Shown here: positions 45,370 through 54,406 of the stretch, one piece after another | Layout: each line of letters opens with the position of its first letter | Numbering within the stretch: position 1 is the first letter of the stretch | Source: Akkermansia muciniphila | Lineage (GTDB): Bacteria; Verrucomicrobiota; Verrucomicrobiia; Verrucomicrobiales; Akkermansiaceae | Direction of reading: 5' to 3' | DNA length: 64,000 nucleotides | NCBI GenBank assembly: GCA_945874895.1 | Contig: CAMCIC010000011.1 | Coordinates: 41,535-105,534 of the forward strand | Made by a program: the position numbers and the translations under genes | The notes under the pieces: generated by a model | Told to the model about the DNA's origin: nothing | The model's database searches: none | The model's input: the letters and a program-made list of their open reading frames with translations, nothing else

Positions 45370-45971
45370 GCGGCGGATGATTTTTTCTGTTCCTCAGCTG
45401 ATGATATCGGCGCCAGTATCAACTCGCGCACTTGCGATAGCATATTCTGTCTTTCCAGCGCCGTGAGGGATCCTGAGGCAAACTTGGCCTCGTCACAGGC
45501 TCGCAGCAAAGCCCGCAGGGTTTCTAACGAAAAACCGTTCCAAAGCTCTACGCGCATGCATTCGAGTAAAAATTCCTGCGAAGTGCGTTGCGGTGCGTCG
45601 ATGCGATAAGCCGTTGACACAAATCTGCGCAAGGCATCGGCCACCTCAATCGCGAATTTTTCATCGCTCCACTGTGCTTGCCGACTCTCGATCTCACGCA
45701 GCTGATTCATGGCCATGCCCAAAGCAGATGCCTGCTTCCTTCTCGCCCGTATGATCCACAGGATCAAGATGGCAGCGAGGGCTGTGACTACCACGGATGA
45801 CATGATCCACCACAAAGCATGGGATGGTTCTGGCGGCACGGGAATTTCGATCAGATCGCGTATCTCGCGGATGTCTTCCTCGGTCGTGGGAGTCGGTTGG
45901 GCACGGCTTGTCGTGATGCAGGCCAACGCCCCCATCATGCCATATCGACTCCATGACGCGATCTGACTCAT
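45366..45971 (-). CDS. Small membrane protein of the Bat operon (DUF4381-like)
   Basis: A 201-residue protein from the ATG at 45971. It has a signal-like N-terminus (MMGALACITTSRAQ), a short periplasmic part rich in acidic residues (TEEDIREIRDLIEIPVPPEP), one transmembrane helix (MSSVVVTALAAILILWII, about 60-80) and a cytoplasmic helical domain (FAIEVADALRRFVSTAYRID, TSQEFLLECM, EAKFASGSLTALERQNML). Position between DUF58 and batA and this layout match the DUF4381-type proteins of Bat loci. Function unknown. It overlaps DUF58 and batA by four bases each. Confidence 0.8.
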   Translation of the reverse strand: MSQIASWSRYGMMGALACITTSRAQPTPTTEEDIREIRDLIEIPVPPEPSHALWWIMSSVVVTALAAILILWIIRARRKQASALGMAMNQLREIESRQAQWSDEKFAIEVADALRRFVSTAYRIDAPQRTSQEFLLECMRVELWNGFSLETLRALLRACDEAKFASGSLTALERQNMLSQVRELILAPISSAEEQKKSSAA

Positions 45972-46915
45972 CCCGTGCGTTGACGACGGTTTTGAAAAAA
46001 TCCTAAGAGTTGTGGCATCCAGTCCTCGCCATTGACACACTCGACCAGATCAATGCCGCGCGCACGGATGTCCCGCGCCGTTTTTTCGCGGCGCTGAAGC
46101 GCCTGGGCCGCGTATGCTTGTCTCACCGATTCTTTCGAAGTGTTTAGCTCCACAACCTCACCCGTTTCCGCATCCTCGACAGATAATAAGCCTACATCCG
46201 GCAAACTCATTTCCCGCGGGTCTGTGATCGACAATGCAATCACATCGTGCTTCCGACCGCTCACCTGCAGCTTGGTCAGCAAACGTGCGAGAGTTTGTGC
46301 ATGATCTGTGCCGAGGCAAAAATCCGAGACCAGAAACACTACCGCGCGGCGATGAAGCACGCGGTTGGCGAAATCGAGCGCACGGGCGATGTCTGTTCCG
46401 CCGCTTTGTGGGCGAAAAAAAAGAATTTCTCGGATGATGCGCATAATGTGAGTGCGACCTTTGCCCGGTGGAATGTAGAGTTCCACATCGTCGCAGAAAA
46501 GAATCACACCGACCTTGTCGCGATTGCGGATGGCGGATGCGGCCAAGACTCCGGCGGCTTCTGCAGCGAGTTCTCGCTTGGAGCTCTCCACGGAGCCGAA
46601 ATCCGAGGATGCACTAATATCGATGAGTAATAAAATCGTGAGCTCGCGTTCCTCGGTGAAGACCTTGATGTGTGCTTCTCCTGTGCGTGCGGTGACATTC
46701 CAGTCGATCGTGCGGACATCATCACCAGCAACGTAATTGCGCACGCGATCGAAATCCATGCCGCGACCCTTGAAGACACTTGCGTAGCGACCGGCGAGAG
46801 CGTCATTGACCAATCGGTGGGTGCGCACCTCCATGCGGCGCACTCTCCCGAGAATTTCCGCAGCGCGCGCCTCGTCTTCGGCGGTAGTTGGAGCTGTGGT
46901 TGCGGGTCTTATCAT
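45968..46915 (-). CDS. DUF58 domain protein of the MoxR/Bat operon
   Basis: A 315-residue cytoplasmic protein with a degenerate VWA fold. The family signature is visible as HRLVNDALAGRYASVFKGRG followed by FDRVRNYVAGDDVRTIDWNVTAR in two parts; LLLIDISASSDFGS carries a DxSxS-like MIDAS, and DIARALDFANRVL and VFLVSDFCLGTD follow. DUF58 proteins are regularly paired with MoxR ATPases and VWA proteins. It overlaps moxR upstream and the small membrane protein downstream by four bases each. Confidence 0.93.
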   Translation of the reverse strand: MIRPATTAPTTAEDEARAAEILGRVRRMEVRTHRLVNDALAGRYASVFKGRGMDFDRVRNYVAGDDVRTIDWNVTARTGEAHIKVFTEERELTILLLIDISASSDFGSVESSKRELAAEAAGVLAASAIRNRDKVGVILFCDDVELYIPPGKGRTHIMRIIREILFFRPQSGGTDIARALDFANRVLHRRAVVFLVSDFCLGTDHAQTLARLLTKLQVSGRKHDVIALSITDPREMSLPDVGLLSVEDAETGEVVELNTSKESVRQAYAAQALQRREKTARDIRARGIDLVECVNGEDWMPQLLGFFQNRRQRTG

Positions 46916-47919
46916 GGCACCGGCATTTCGTTGAGCAGGCGAGCGATGATCTGTTCGCTGGAAAGGCCTTCGGCTTCAGCCTCATAGGTGACAGTCACTC
47001 GATGGCGCAGCACATCCATGGCCACAGATTTAACGTCATGAGGTGTGACATAGGCCCGACCATCCAGAAAGGCATGAGCGCGGCTGGTTAGAGCGAGATT
47101 GATGGTGGCACGTGGCGATGCTCCGACTCGGATCAGCGGAGCGATGGGCACGCCATAGTCATCGGGGCGTCGCGTGGCCTGCACCAATTGAACGATGTAG
47201 CGTTTGACCTTTTCATCCAAATGAAGACGATTGACCACACTGCGCGCTTGTTGAATCGCTTGGAGGCTGACCATCGCCTGCGGCACTGGCATGTCATCGG
47301 TGGTAGCTGCTAGGTCGAGCACCTGCATTTCCTCATCCTCGGTGGGATAGTCCATGATCACCTTCATCATGAAACGATCGAGCTGTGCTTCTGGCAGGGG
47401 ATACGTCCCCTCTTGTTCCAGCGGATTTTGAGTAGCCAGCACAAAAAAGGGTGCGGGTAAGGGAAAGGTTTGCTCGCCGATGGTTACTTGCTTTTCCTGC
47501 ATCGCCTCAAGCAATGCGCTTTGGACTTTGGCGGGAGCTCGGTTGATTTCATCGGCCAGAATGAAATTGGCAAACACGGGACCGTGTTTTACGCGGAAGC
47601 GCGCCTCCTTCGGATCGTAGATTTCCGTGCCGACGATGTCTGCCGGTAGCATGTCCGGCGTGAACTGGATGCGGTGGAATTGGGCATTCACCAGCGAGGC
47701 CAGAGTTTTGAGCGCTAGGGTTTTTGCTAGACCTGGCACTCCCTCTAACAAAATATGGCCCTTCACAAGAAGGGAGATCAGCAATCGATCCACGAGTGTG
47801 GTCTGACCGATGAGGAAGCGGGCGATTTCTTTTCGCAGTGGTGGGATCCAGGCCGAGGCCGAGGCGACCTGAGCTTCGATGTCGGATACAGAAAAGGAGT
47901 TGGTTGGTGGTGTCGTCAT
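46912..47919 (-). CDS. MoxR family AAA+ ATPase
   Basis: First gene of the Bat operon, 335 residues from the ATG at 47919. AAA+ motifs: Walker A LLEGVPGLAKTLALKTLA (about 65), Walker B FILADEINRAPAKVQSALLE (about 128), sensor 1 FFVLATQNPLEQEGTYPLPE and the arginine finger region LDRFMMKVIMDYP, all in MoxR form. The C-terminal lid carries VGASPRATINLALTSRA. MoxR proteins act as chaperone-like ATPases that work with VWA proteins, inserting metal or maturing partners. The upstream in-frame extension to 48042 has no conserved sequence. The divergent region 47920-48102 must hold its promoter. Confidence 0.93.
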   Translation of the reverse strand: MTTPPTNSFSVSDIEAQVASASAWIPPLRKEIARFLIGQTTLVDRLLISLLVKGHILLEGVPGLAKTLALKTLASLVNAQFHRIQFTPDMLPADIVGTEIYDPKEARFRVKHGPVFANFILADEINRAPAKVQSALLEAMQEKQVTIGEQTFPLPAPFFVLATQNPLEQEGTYPLPEAQLDRFMMKVIMDYPTEDEEMQVLDLAATTDDMPVPQAMVSLQAIQQARSVVNRLHLDEKVKRYIVQLVQATRRPDDYGVPIAPLIRVGASPRATINLALTSRAHAFLDGRAYVTPHDVKSVAMDVLRHRVTVTYEAEAEGLSSEQIIARLLNEMPVP

Positions 47920-48102
47920 AGAGGCGCGCGTGAACAAGGTGGCAAACGGCAACGCCGTTTCCTCTGGAAGTATCGTCAGAGCGTGGCGGATTTGTCCATG
48001 CGATTTGATGAATTCCCCCAGTGTAGGATCGGCGTATCCCATAGTTTTTCATTGCCAAGATGTTTTTGCATTCTTAAGTATGTGAATCGTTTTTGCAATA
48101 TC

Positions 48103-49257
48103 ATGGTCCCGACCGTTTCTCCTATCAAAGCCGTCACTGCCGAAGTCCTTTCCGCGATCTCCCAGATCGGCAATCAATTTGCGATCCAAGGGGAATTTGT
48201 GGAGGGTCATGAAATCGAGAGTGGTCACATTAATACCACGTATATGGCTACCTATGAGACATCGGACGGATGTCGGCATCGTTACATTTTGCAACGCATC
48301 AATCAGAATGTTTTCAAAAATCCGCTAGCAGTGATGAGGAACGTCGAGTGTGTGACTCGACACATCAACTGGAAAGTATTGCGCGTAAAAAAAGACCTGG
48401 GTGGGCAGACCTTGAACCTTTACCCTGGTCGAGGCGGACGGTTCTGGGTGGAAGGGCCGAACGGCGGCATCTGGCGTTGTTACAATTACATCGAGGGTTG
48501 CCAGACCTATGATGTGGTGGAAAACACCCGACAGGCCTATCAGGCGGCGCGAGCCTTTGGCTCGTTTCAAGATCTGGTCAGTGACCTATCGCCTGAGCAA
48601 TTGGAGGAAACCATCCCAAATTTCCATCATACTCCCCGACGTTTCCAGCGTTTGATGGAAGTGGCTGCGGCTGATCCTTGTGGTCGGTTGTCATCGGTCA
48701 TAGAGGAATTCGAATTCATTCGTGAGCGCGAAGGCATCACGGGTGTATTGATTCAACTCCACGAACAAGGAAAAATTCCTACCCGTGTGACGCACAACGA
48801 TACGAAAATCAACAACGTCATGATCGATGCTGAGACGGATGAGGCGGTATGTGTGATCGATCTCGATACCGTCATGCCAGGGCTATCGCTGTACGACTTT
48901 GGAGATCTGGTGCGCACGGCCACGAGTCCTGCGGAAGAAGATGAAACTGATTTGACGAAAGTCCAAATGCGGATGCCAATGTATGAGGCCTTAGTGGAAG
49001 GTTACCTCGATTCCGCTGGTGATTTCATCAACGAGGTGGAGGTCGATCATCTCGCCTTTTCCGGAAAACTCATCACCCTAGAAATCGGCATTCGTTTTCT
49101 TACGGATTACCTCGAGGGCGATGTGTATTTTAAGACCCATCGTGAGCGCCATAATCTCGATCGTTGCAGAACGCAGTTGGAGTTGGTGAAGCGCATCGAA
49201 GACCAGGAAGAAAGCATGGTCAAATTCGCGAGAAAGGTTCGTCGCGGTCGCAAGTGA
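48103..49257 (+). CDS. NahK-like phosphotransferase (aminoglycoside phosphotransferase fold)
   Basis: A 384-residue kinase of the APH/choline-kinase superfamily. The catalytic loop is THNDTKINNVMIDAE (Brenner motif HxDxxxxN) and the DFG equivalent CVIDLDTVMPGLSLYDFGD; upstream YMATYETSDGCRHRYILQRI contains the ATP-binding region with INQNVFKNP. The sequence pattern, in particular HNDTKINNV and VIDLDTVMPG, is that of N-acetylhexosamine 1-kinase, which phosphorylates GlcNAc/GalNAc at C1 in glycan breakdown; specificity here is inferred. The ATG at 48103 is chosen although the frame is open farther upstream, because conserved sequence begins shortly after it. Convergent with apbE. Confidence 0.87.
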   Translation: MVPTVSPIKAVTAEVLSAISQIGNQFAIQGEFVEGHEIESGHINTTYMATYETSDGCRHRYILQRINQNVFKNPLAVMRNVECVTRHINWKVLRVKKDLGGQTLNLYPGRGGRFWVEGPNGGIWRCYNYIEGCQTYDVVENTRQAYQAARAFGSFQDLVSDLSPEQLEETIPNFHHTPRRFQRLMEVAAADPCGRLSSVIEEFEFIREREGITGVLIQLHEQGKIPTRVTHNDTKINNVMIDAETDEAVCVIDLDTVMPGLSLYDFGDLVRTATSPAEEDETDLTKVQMRMPMYEALVEGYLDSAGDFINEVEVDHLAFSGKLITLEIGIRFLTDYLEGDVYFKTHRERHNLDRCRTQLELVKRIEDQEESMVKFARKVRRGRK

Positions 49258-49269
49258 CCACCTCCAGCT

Positions 49270-50091
49270 TTACTCTTGCCAGAAAACCTCAAGGTTCTCT
49301 GGACCACGGCGGTCACCAGTCACAAACAATGCCGTAGACCAGGCATCGGCCGTGGTGGCATCGGGCGCTACGACAGTCACGGCGCAAAAACCGCGGATCA
49401 CGGGTTGCCCCGTTTGAGGATGGATGATGTGCGATAGAATGCCCTCTTCGCTTTGGTGGAATTGGCGATAGTTGCCGCTCGTAGCGAGTGCCTGATTTTG
49501 CAAGCGAACTTTTTTCGAGACTCGGCGTGCGGCGGGATCTGGCGACTCCACGCCCATTTCCCATGCGCGGTCCCCAGCTATGGTTTCGCCAGCGAGCTGA
49601 AATAGGAAATCGTTGATGCCGCGCGCGCGCAGTCGTTCCGCAACGCGATCCACCGCAAACCCTTTGCCTAGGCCCGAGAGATCGATGCCTTCACCTGGCG
49701 GGGCAAATCCTGCGCGATGAACAGCACCGAGTACGCGCGCGTCAAAAGCACCATTTGTGTTCTTTCGGAACTGTTCTGCCAGGTCTAAAACCCGTTGAAG
49801 ATCCGCAGTGGCTGTCGAGCCTCGGTTATAGCGTGAAAGATCAGAATCTTTACGCCAAGTCGACATGACTCCTTCCCAGTGATGTAACACCTCTTGCACG
49901 TCTTTCGTGAGGATCGAAGAGTCGATGTCGGCTTGACGATGCAACAAGGTCCATGTGCACCCCATCGCTTGCCCTTCGCAACGAGTGATCTCAGGTTTTT
50001 TCCCGAGCCAAGCCAACCACAGGGTCATGGTGAGAAAGCCGCATGTCGTCAGTAGCAGCGACCAACGTCGATGTGAGTGTGATGCTGTCAT
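49270..50091 (-). CDS. apbE: FAD:protein FMN transferase ApbE
   Basis: Exported Mg-dependent enzyme that attaches FMN covalently to threonine in FMN-binding domains, 273 residues. The N-terminal helix (SLLLTTCGFLTMTLWLAWLG) is a signal anchor. Typical ApbE features: QAMGCTWTLLH, STWRKDSDLSRYNRG (about 85), GIDLSGLGKGFAVDRVAERL (about 140), HIIHPQTGQPV (about 220) and the C-terminal ATTADAWSTALFV with aspartate for metal. The ATG at 50091 overlaps the stop of the FMN-binding polyferredoxin gene by four bases, so the enzyme is made with its probable substrate. Confidence 0.95.
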   Translation of the reverse strand: MTASHSHRRWSLLLTTCGFLTMTLWLAWLGKKPEITRCEGQAMGCTWTLLHRQADIDSSILTKDVQEVLHHWEGVMSTWRKDSDLSRYNRGSTATADLQRVLDLAEQFRKNTNGAFDARVLGAVHRAGFAPPGEGIDLSGLGKGFAVDRVAERLRARGINDFLFQLAGETIAGDRAWEMGVESPDPAARRVSKKVRLQNQALATSGNYRQFHQSEEGILSHIIHPQTGQPVIRGFCAVTVVAPDATTADAWSTALFVTGDRRGPENLEVFWQE

Positions 50092-51740
50092 AGGAGGGAA
50101 GCGAGCCAAGCGATTCCGACCAAGGTGGCAGCAATTCCATCACGGCGAGTCCAGCGTCCGGGTGAATGGGTGAGAAATTTCAGCAGTGCTCCAGTGGGGC
50201 AACCATAGTGACAATATCCCTGAGGCAAGAAAAATGCCATGATCAGTCCTAGGGTGAAAATCGCGGCGGGCAAAAGGGCGTAGAATCCAGTGCTCCATAC
50301 TTCAAAAGGCTCGGCATGCGCGAATGGCAATCCCGCTCCCGCCAACGCCAGTCCCCAGATCAGCAGAAGCGTCAGCCATGGAAAAAAAGACAATGTATGG
50401 TGAAGTTTTGCGGGCAAGGCCCATCGTTTTTTGATTGCCATTCCGGCCAAGGTTTGTGCCGCGCCATGAGGGCAAATCCGGCTGCAATAGACGTTTTTTC
50501 CTGTGAATGCGGGAATGACCAAAGCGATAGCGGTCATGGTCAGTATGGGCAAGGCGGGAAGGGATGACCAACCATTTCGGCCCCAGCCTAGAAGCTGATC
50601 CTGGCCCACCATCCAGCCTAGCGTGAGACCGGCTACCACGGAGCAGGCCGCGAAAAGGCCTCGGGATTTTTTTCCGCCTCGGAATCCGAGCCATACTCCC
50701 ATTGCGAGCCATGTCATGCCTAAGGAAAGACGCCATGGAAATGCTTTTGCTTCTTTTTCAAGAGTGTGTCGTCTCAACATTTCTTGTGCTGTGGTCCACA
50801 CCGCGCGCGCCGTGGTGCTTGCTCCGCTGACCAAAAGGAAGTCGGTATGATCCGAGGAAGCGATCAGATCACGGATGGAAACACCGGCAAAACCGTTGGT
50901 AAATCGCAATTCATCCCGAACATCCGTAATGTAGGGCTCGTTGTCGCGAGTGTCGGCCAGGGAGATGCCCAGCACGGTGGATGATGTGCTGTCTATGGCT
51001 ACCAGTATGTCCGATGCTCCATTGAAGCCACGAACCGCGACCGACATGCGCGAACTTCGCAGCACGAAGCCGAGTCTTTGTTCGGCTTCACGCACTTCCC
51101 AACATCCAGATCTGTCGGTTTTTTGCAGGCTGGTCGCCTTTGGAAACCATGCCTTCACCTCATCCAGAGAAAGGTCGCGAGTAAAGTTCTCAGCCAAGCC
51201 TTGGGCTCCGAAGCGCGCGGCGAGTCCGCGCGCCATTGCTTCGCTGGTGAGAGATGCTCCGCTCACCAATTGTGGTGATTCGTAATTTCCGAGGGATGCC
51301 TCGCTACGACCGATCCATTGGTTCCAAAAAAACGAGTCTCTGCGCACGGATTCCACATGGCCTGCCGTGTCGGAGCTTTTCCAAAACCGCACTTTTTTCA
51401 CGCAGCGTTGCGGATCGACCACAACCAACAGTTCCGAGGGACCGGAGTATCCTTGAATTTGCTCGGCTTGGGGGTTGGTAGTGGTGACCCAGCCTAACAA
51501 TTCGGTAGAGGCGGAAACCAGAGGGAACCAGCCTTCTTGAGGATCGCCGAGCGATGTGGCATCCGGATACACTTCCTGCGCAGCTTTGAGGCAGGCGTTT
51601 AAGTCGAGATTTTCATCGTGGCGATGATACCACAAGCATGCCATGGCAGCGGCAATCAAACCTAGTCGCGCGAGGCCCACTACCCATCGTTTCCAACGGC
51701 GAGTTCCTTGGGTTGGATTTTTGTCGGGTATGGTGCTCAT
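50088..51740 (-). CDS. Membrane polyferredoxin with two FMN-binding domains (NosR/NqrC-like)
   Basis: A 550-residue membrane redox protein. After a signal anchor (LGLIAAAMACLWY) come two extracytoplasmic FMN_bind domains, each ending in a flavinylation motif: SGASLTS (about 160-166) and SGASTTA (305-311). Then about six transmembrane helices carry two cysteine motifs of NosR/NapH type: VYCSRICPHGAAQT (about 419) and YCHYGCPTGALLKF (about 510). ApbE, encoded directly downstream with a four-base overlap, probably adds the FMN. Electrons would pass from the membrane iron-sulfur side to the two flavins outside the cytoplasm. The electron donor and acceptor are not encoded nearby. Confidence 0.92.
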   Translation of the reverse strand: MSTIPDKNPTQGTRRWKRWVVGLARLGLIAAAMACLWYHRHDENLDLNACLKAAQEVYPDATSLGDPQEGWFPLVSASTELLGWVTTTNPQAEQIQGYSGPSELLVVVDPQRCVKKVRFWKSSDTAGHVESVRRDSFFWNQWIGRSEASLGNYESPQLVSGASLTSEAMARGLAARFGAQGLAENFTRDLSLDEVKAWFPKATSLQKTDRSGCWEVREAEQRLGFVLRSSRMSVAVRGFNGASDILVAIDSTSSTVLGISLADTRDNEPYITDVRDELRFTNGFAGVSIRDLIASSDHTDFLLVSGASTTARAVWTTAQEMLRRHTLEKEAKAFPWRLSLGMTWLAMGVWLGFRGGKKSRGLFAACSVVAGLTLGWMVGQDQLLGWGRNGWSSLPALPILTMTAIALVIPAFTGKNVYCSRICPHGAAQTLAGMAIKKRWALPAKLHHTLSFFPWLTLLLIWGLALAGAGLPFAHAEPFEVWSTGFYALLPAAIFTLGLIMAFFLPQGYCHYGCPTGALLKFLTHSPGRWTRRDGIAATLVGIAWLASLL

Positions 51741-51817
51741 GTCGAATCTGATGGCGCGCGCGGAATCGATGTGTTTTTCCTCGCCATTGGCGTGTTGCAG
51801 TGCGTGACGAGGCGAGG

Positions 51818-53311
51818 TTATTTGTCGTCTATCGGGTCAGGTTCGCTCGGTGGTAACGTGACGACTATGGCCTGGCGATTCCGGATTAGGGTTAATGTTG
51901 TCGGTTGGCGAGTGATCGAATGGATGAATTGTTGATAAAAATCTTCAGCATCCGTCACTTGGCGTTGATTCACGGCAATGATGACATCGTTCATCTCTAC
52001 GGATGAGCTTGCGAGTCCCTGAGGATCGACATCGGTTACGACCACTCCGGACAATCCACGCGCCACTTCCATGGCAGTGAAGGATCGCACCACCATGCCA
52101 TACTGCCGGATCAACTGCAGGGTGGTGGTGCTTTGTTGTTCGGCGGACTGTGAGAGAGAACGGTTCTCCACGACGCTTGTGGTCATCGACATGATTTGGC
52201 CATCTCGCCATACTTTCAGAGGAATCTCCTGCCCTACCGGTGTTCGTTGCACCATGCTGATCAATTGAATGGGTGACTGGACCGTTTTGTGATTGTATTC
52301 CAATATGACATCACCACGTTGTAAGCCCGCCTGGTCGGCGGGAGATTCCTTCACGACATCGACGACCAAGGTTCCTTGGTTTTGATCGAAGCCTACCGAC
52401 TGTTTCAGCCTCTCGTCGATGGGATGCACTCTCACGCCCAAAAAACCATGAATCGGACGCCCCTTCTCTAGGATCTGCTTCAATGACTCACGGACATCGT
52501 TGGATGGGATCGAGAATCCTACGCCTTGGAATCCAGGGTTGGTTTTATCGGGAGAATAGATTGCCACATTGATGCCCACGATTTCCCCTTGGAGATTCAC
52601 CAGTGGTCCGCCAGAATTGCCGGGATTGATCGCTGCGTCGGTTTGAAACAAATCACGCTGTTGATCAGAGATCGAGCGTTCTTTGGCCGAGATGATGCCC
52701 TGCGTAACTGTTTCGCTCAGGCCGAATGGATTGCCTACAGCGAAGACGATTTGTCCCACTTTGACTTGGGAAGAATCGCCGAGCTTGAGTGGTGTAAATG
52801 GTCCGGATGCATCGATTTTAAGAACGGCGATGTCGAGCATGCGGTCTTCTCCAATCATCGTGGCTTGATAGGATTTTCCATCGTGCAAGGTTACTTGAAT
52901 CTGGTTTTGACCGGAAATGACATGTTGGTTGGTGATCACATGCCCTTCTTCCGTAACGATCACTCCCGAGCCTTGTCCTTGCGTCATTTCCCGCTGCATT
53001 CTCGCCCGTCCCCAGGGGTCGCGCAGAAGTTGTTCACGCACACCAGCGGTGTCGATGCTGACGACCGATGGCACTACAGCTTGTGTCAATCTTGCGTATT
53101 CTTCGTTGAGGCGGGAGAGGCTATCCATGGCCCCTAACTCGAGAGGCGCTTTTTCGGGAAGTGTGAATTTTTCGGGTTGATGGATCGGGGAGTCAGAAAA
53201 GAGTCCAGCCCAGGACTTTCCCTCGCGCCACATGCGCAGTCCGCTCACCGCGACATAGGTCCCGATTCCCACGACCAAAAGCGCGAAAAGTCTGCGAAAT
53301 GATGAGTTCAT
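51818..53311 (-). CDS. HtrA/DegP-type serine protease with two PDZ domains
   Basis: Periplasmic envelope quality-control protease, 497 residues. An N-terminal hydrophobic segment (RLFALLVVGIGTYVAV) exports or anchors it. The trypsin-like triad is His in HVITNQHVISG (about 134), Asp in DRMLDIAVLKID (about 165) and Ser in NPGNSGGPLVNLQG (about 236). PDZ1 (FLGVRVHPIDERLKQSVG through ESPADQAGLQRGDVILEYN) and PDZ2 (GLSGVVVTDVDPQGLASSS, MNDVIIAVNQRQV) follow. The layout is that of DegP/DegQ. It lies 77 bases upstream of the FMN-binding gene on the same strand and 82 bases downstream of metF. Confidence 0.94.
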   Translation of the reverse strand: MNSSFRRLFALLVVGIGTYVAVSGLRMWREGKSWAGLFSDSPIHQPEKFTLPEKAPLELGAMDSLSRLNEEYARLTQAVVPSVVSIDTAGVREQLLRDPWGRARMQREMTQGQGSGVIVTEEGHVITNQHVISGQNQIQVTLHDGKSYQATMIGEDRMLDIAVLKIDASGPFTPLKLGDSSQVKVGQIVFAVGNPFGLSETVTQGIISAKERSISDQQRDLFQTDAAINPGNSGGPLVNLQGEIVGINVAIYSPDKTNPGFQGVGFSIPSNDVRESLKQILEKGRPIHGFLGVRVHPIDERLKQSVGFDQNQGTLVVDVVKESPADQAGLQRGDVILEYNHKTVQSPIQLISMVQRTPVGQEIPLKVWRDGQIMSMTTSVVENRSLSQSAEQQSTTTLQLIRQYGMVVRSFTAMEVARGLSGVVVTDVDPQGLASSSVEMNDVIIAVNQRQVTDAEDFYQQFIHSITRQPTTLTLIRNRQAIVVTLPPSEPDPIDDK

Positions 53312-53393
53312 GGTTGATGAGAATTTGCCCCATTATCCATCCAATTGCCGATTTTGCAAGACCTCAGCGCGAGATCAACGAGGTCGGCTAGGA

Positions 53394-54296
53394 TTACGGT
53401 TTCACGCTCATGCCCAAGCTTTGATAAATCTCCTTGGTCGCGTTGCTTTTGTTGAGTGTATAAAAGTGCAGGCCATCCACACCGCCATCGAGTAATTCGC
53501 TGCATTGTTGCGCAGCGTAATGGATGCCTACTTTTTCGACCGCATTCGCATCATCCTGACCTCTTGACAGCGCGCGTAGAAGCTTCGCGGGGTAGCGCGC
53601 TCCCGCGGCCAGTTCTGCCATGCGTTTCATCGAGGAAAGGGAGGTTACGGGCATGATGCCGGCGATGATAGGGATGTTCACTCCAGCCAGCGCGCAGCGG
53701 TCGCGGAAGTCGAAAAAATCATGATTGTCGAAAAACAATTGCGTGCAGATGTAGTCAGCGCCCTCATCGCACTTGGCTTTGAGATGATCCATTTCCAGCA
53801 GACGGTTGGGGGTGTCGGGGTGTCCTTCCGGAAAACCCGCCACGCCTATGCCGAATCCTCCCTGTGGGTGCTGGCCCGATTCATTGAATTCACGGATGAA
53901 GCGAACAAGATCGGCGGCATGGCGAAAGTCACCTTCTGACCAATCATAGGATTTCTGCTGTCGTGGCGGATCTCCGCGCAGGGCCAGGATGTTGCATACA
54001 CCCAGGGCTGCGTATCGCTGCAAAATTTGTTCAATATCCGCCTTGGTGTGACCCACGCAGGTGAGGTGAGGAATGGGTGGGATGCCCGTCGTTTCACGGA
54101 TGCGAGTCACCAGTTGGTGGGTCAGTTCACGCGTTCCACCTCCTGCACCATAGGTGATGGAGACGAATGATGGGTGCAATGGCTCAAGATCGCGAATGGT
54201 CTGATACAATTCCTCCGCGCTGGCCTCCGTTCGTGCGGGGAAAAATTCGAAAGAAAAGGATGGCTTTTTATGCCGTAAAATTTCGCGAATGTGCAT
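53394..54296 (-). CDS. metF: 5,10-Methylenetetrahydrofolate reductase
   Basis: FAD-dependent TIM-barrel enzyme producing 5-methyl-THF for methionine synthesis, 300 residues. Features: PSFSFEFFPARTEASAEELY at the N-terminus with the catalytic glutamate, HPSFVSITYGAGGGTRELTH, PIPHLTCVGHTKADI, CNILALRGDPPRQQ for FAD binding, KCDEGADYICTQLFFDN, and the C-terminal GVDGLHFYTLNKSNAT. Length is that of a bacterial MetF without regulatory domain. Divergent from the EF-hand gene. Confidence 0.96.
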   Translation of the reverse strand: MHIREILRHKKPSFSFEFFPARTEASAEELYQTIRDLEPLHPSFVSITYGAGGGTRELTHQLVTRIRETTGIPPIPHLTCVGHTKADIEQILQRYAALGVCNILALRGDPPRQQKSYDWSEGDFRHAADLVRFIREFNESGQHPQGGFGIGVAGFPEGHPDTPNRLLEMDHLKAKCDEGADYICTQLFFDNHDFFDFRDRCALAGVNIPIIAGIMPVTSLSSMKRMAELAAGARYPAKLLRALSRGQDDANAVEKVGIHYAAQQCSELLDGGVDGLHFYTLNKSNATKEIYQSLGMSVKP

Positions 54297-54406
54297 GTTC
54301 GAGATGATAGTGCCACAGGCTTGCAGAAGGTGAAAGCGACATTTTTGAGAAAAATGCGCAACTTTTGTTTTTTGCTGTGGTTTGCATCTGTAACCGCTTC
54401 ACGATC

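Noticed and set aside
51779..51817. Inverted repeat CCTCGCC...GGCGAGG after the htrA stop
   Set aside because: The loop is 25 bases and on the coding strand A residues, not T, follow. Not a terminator.
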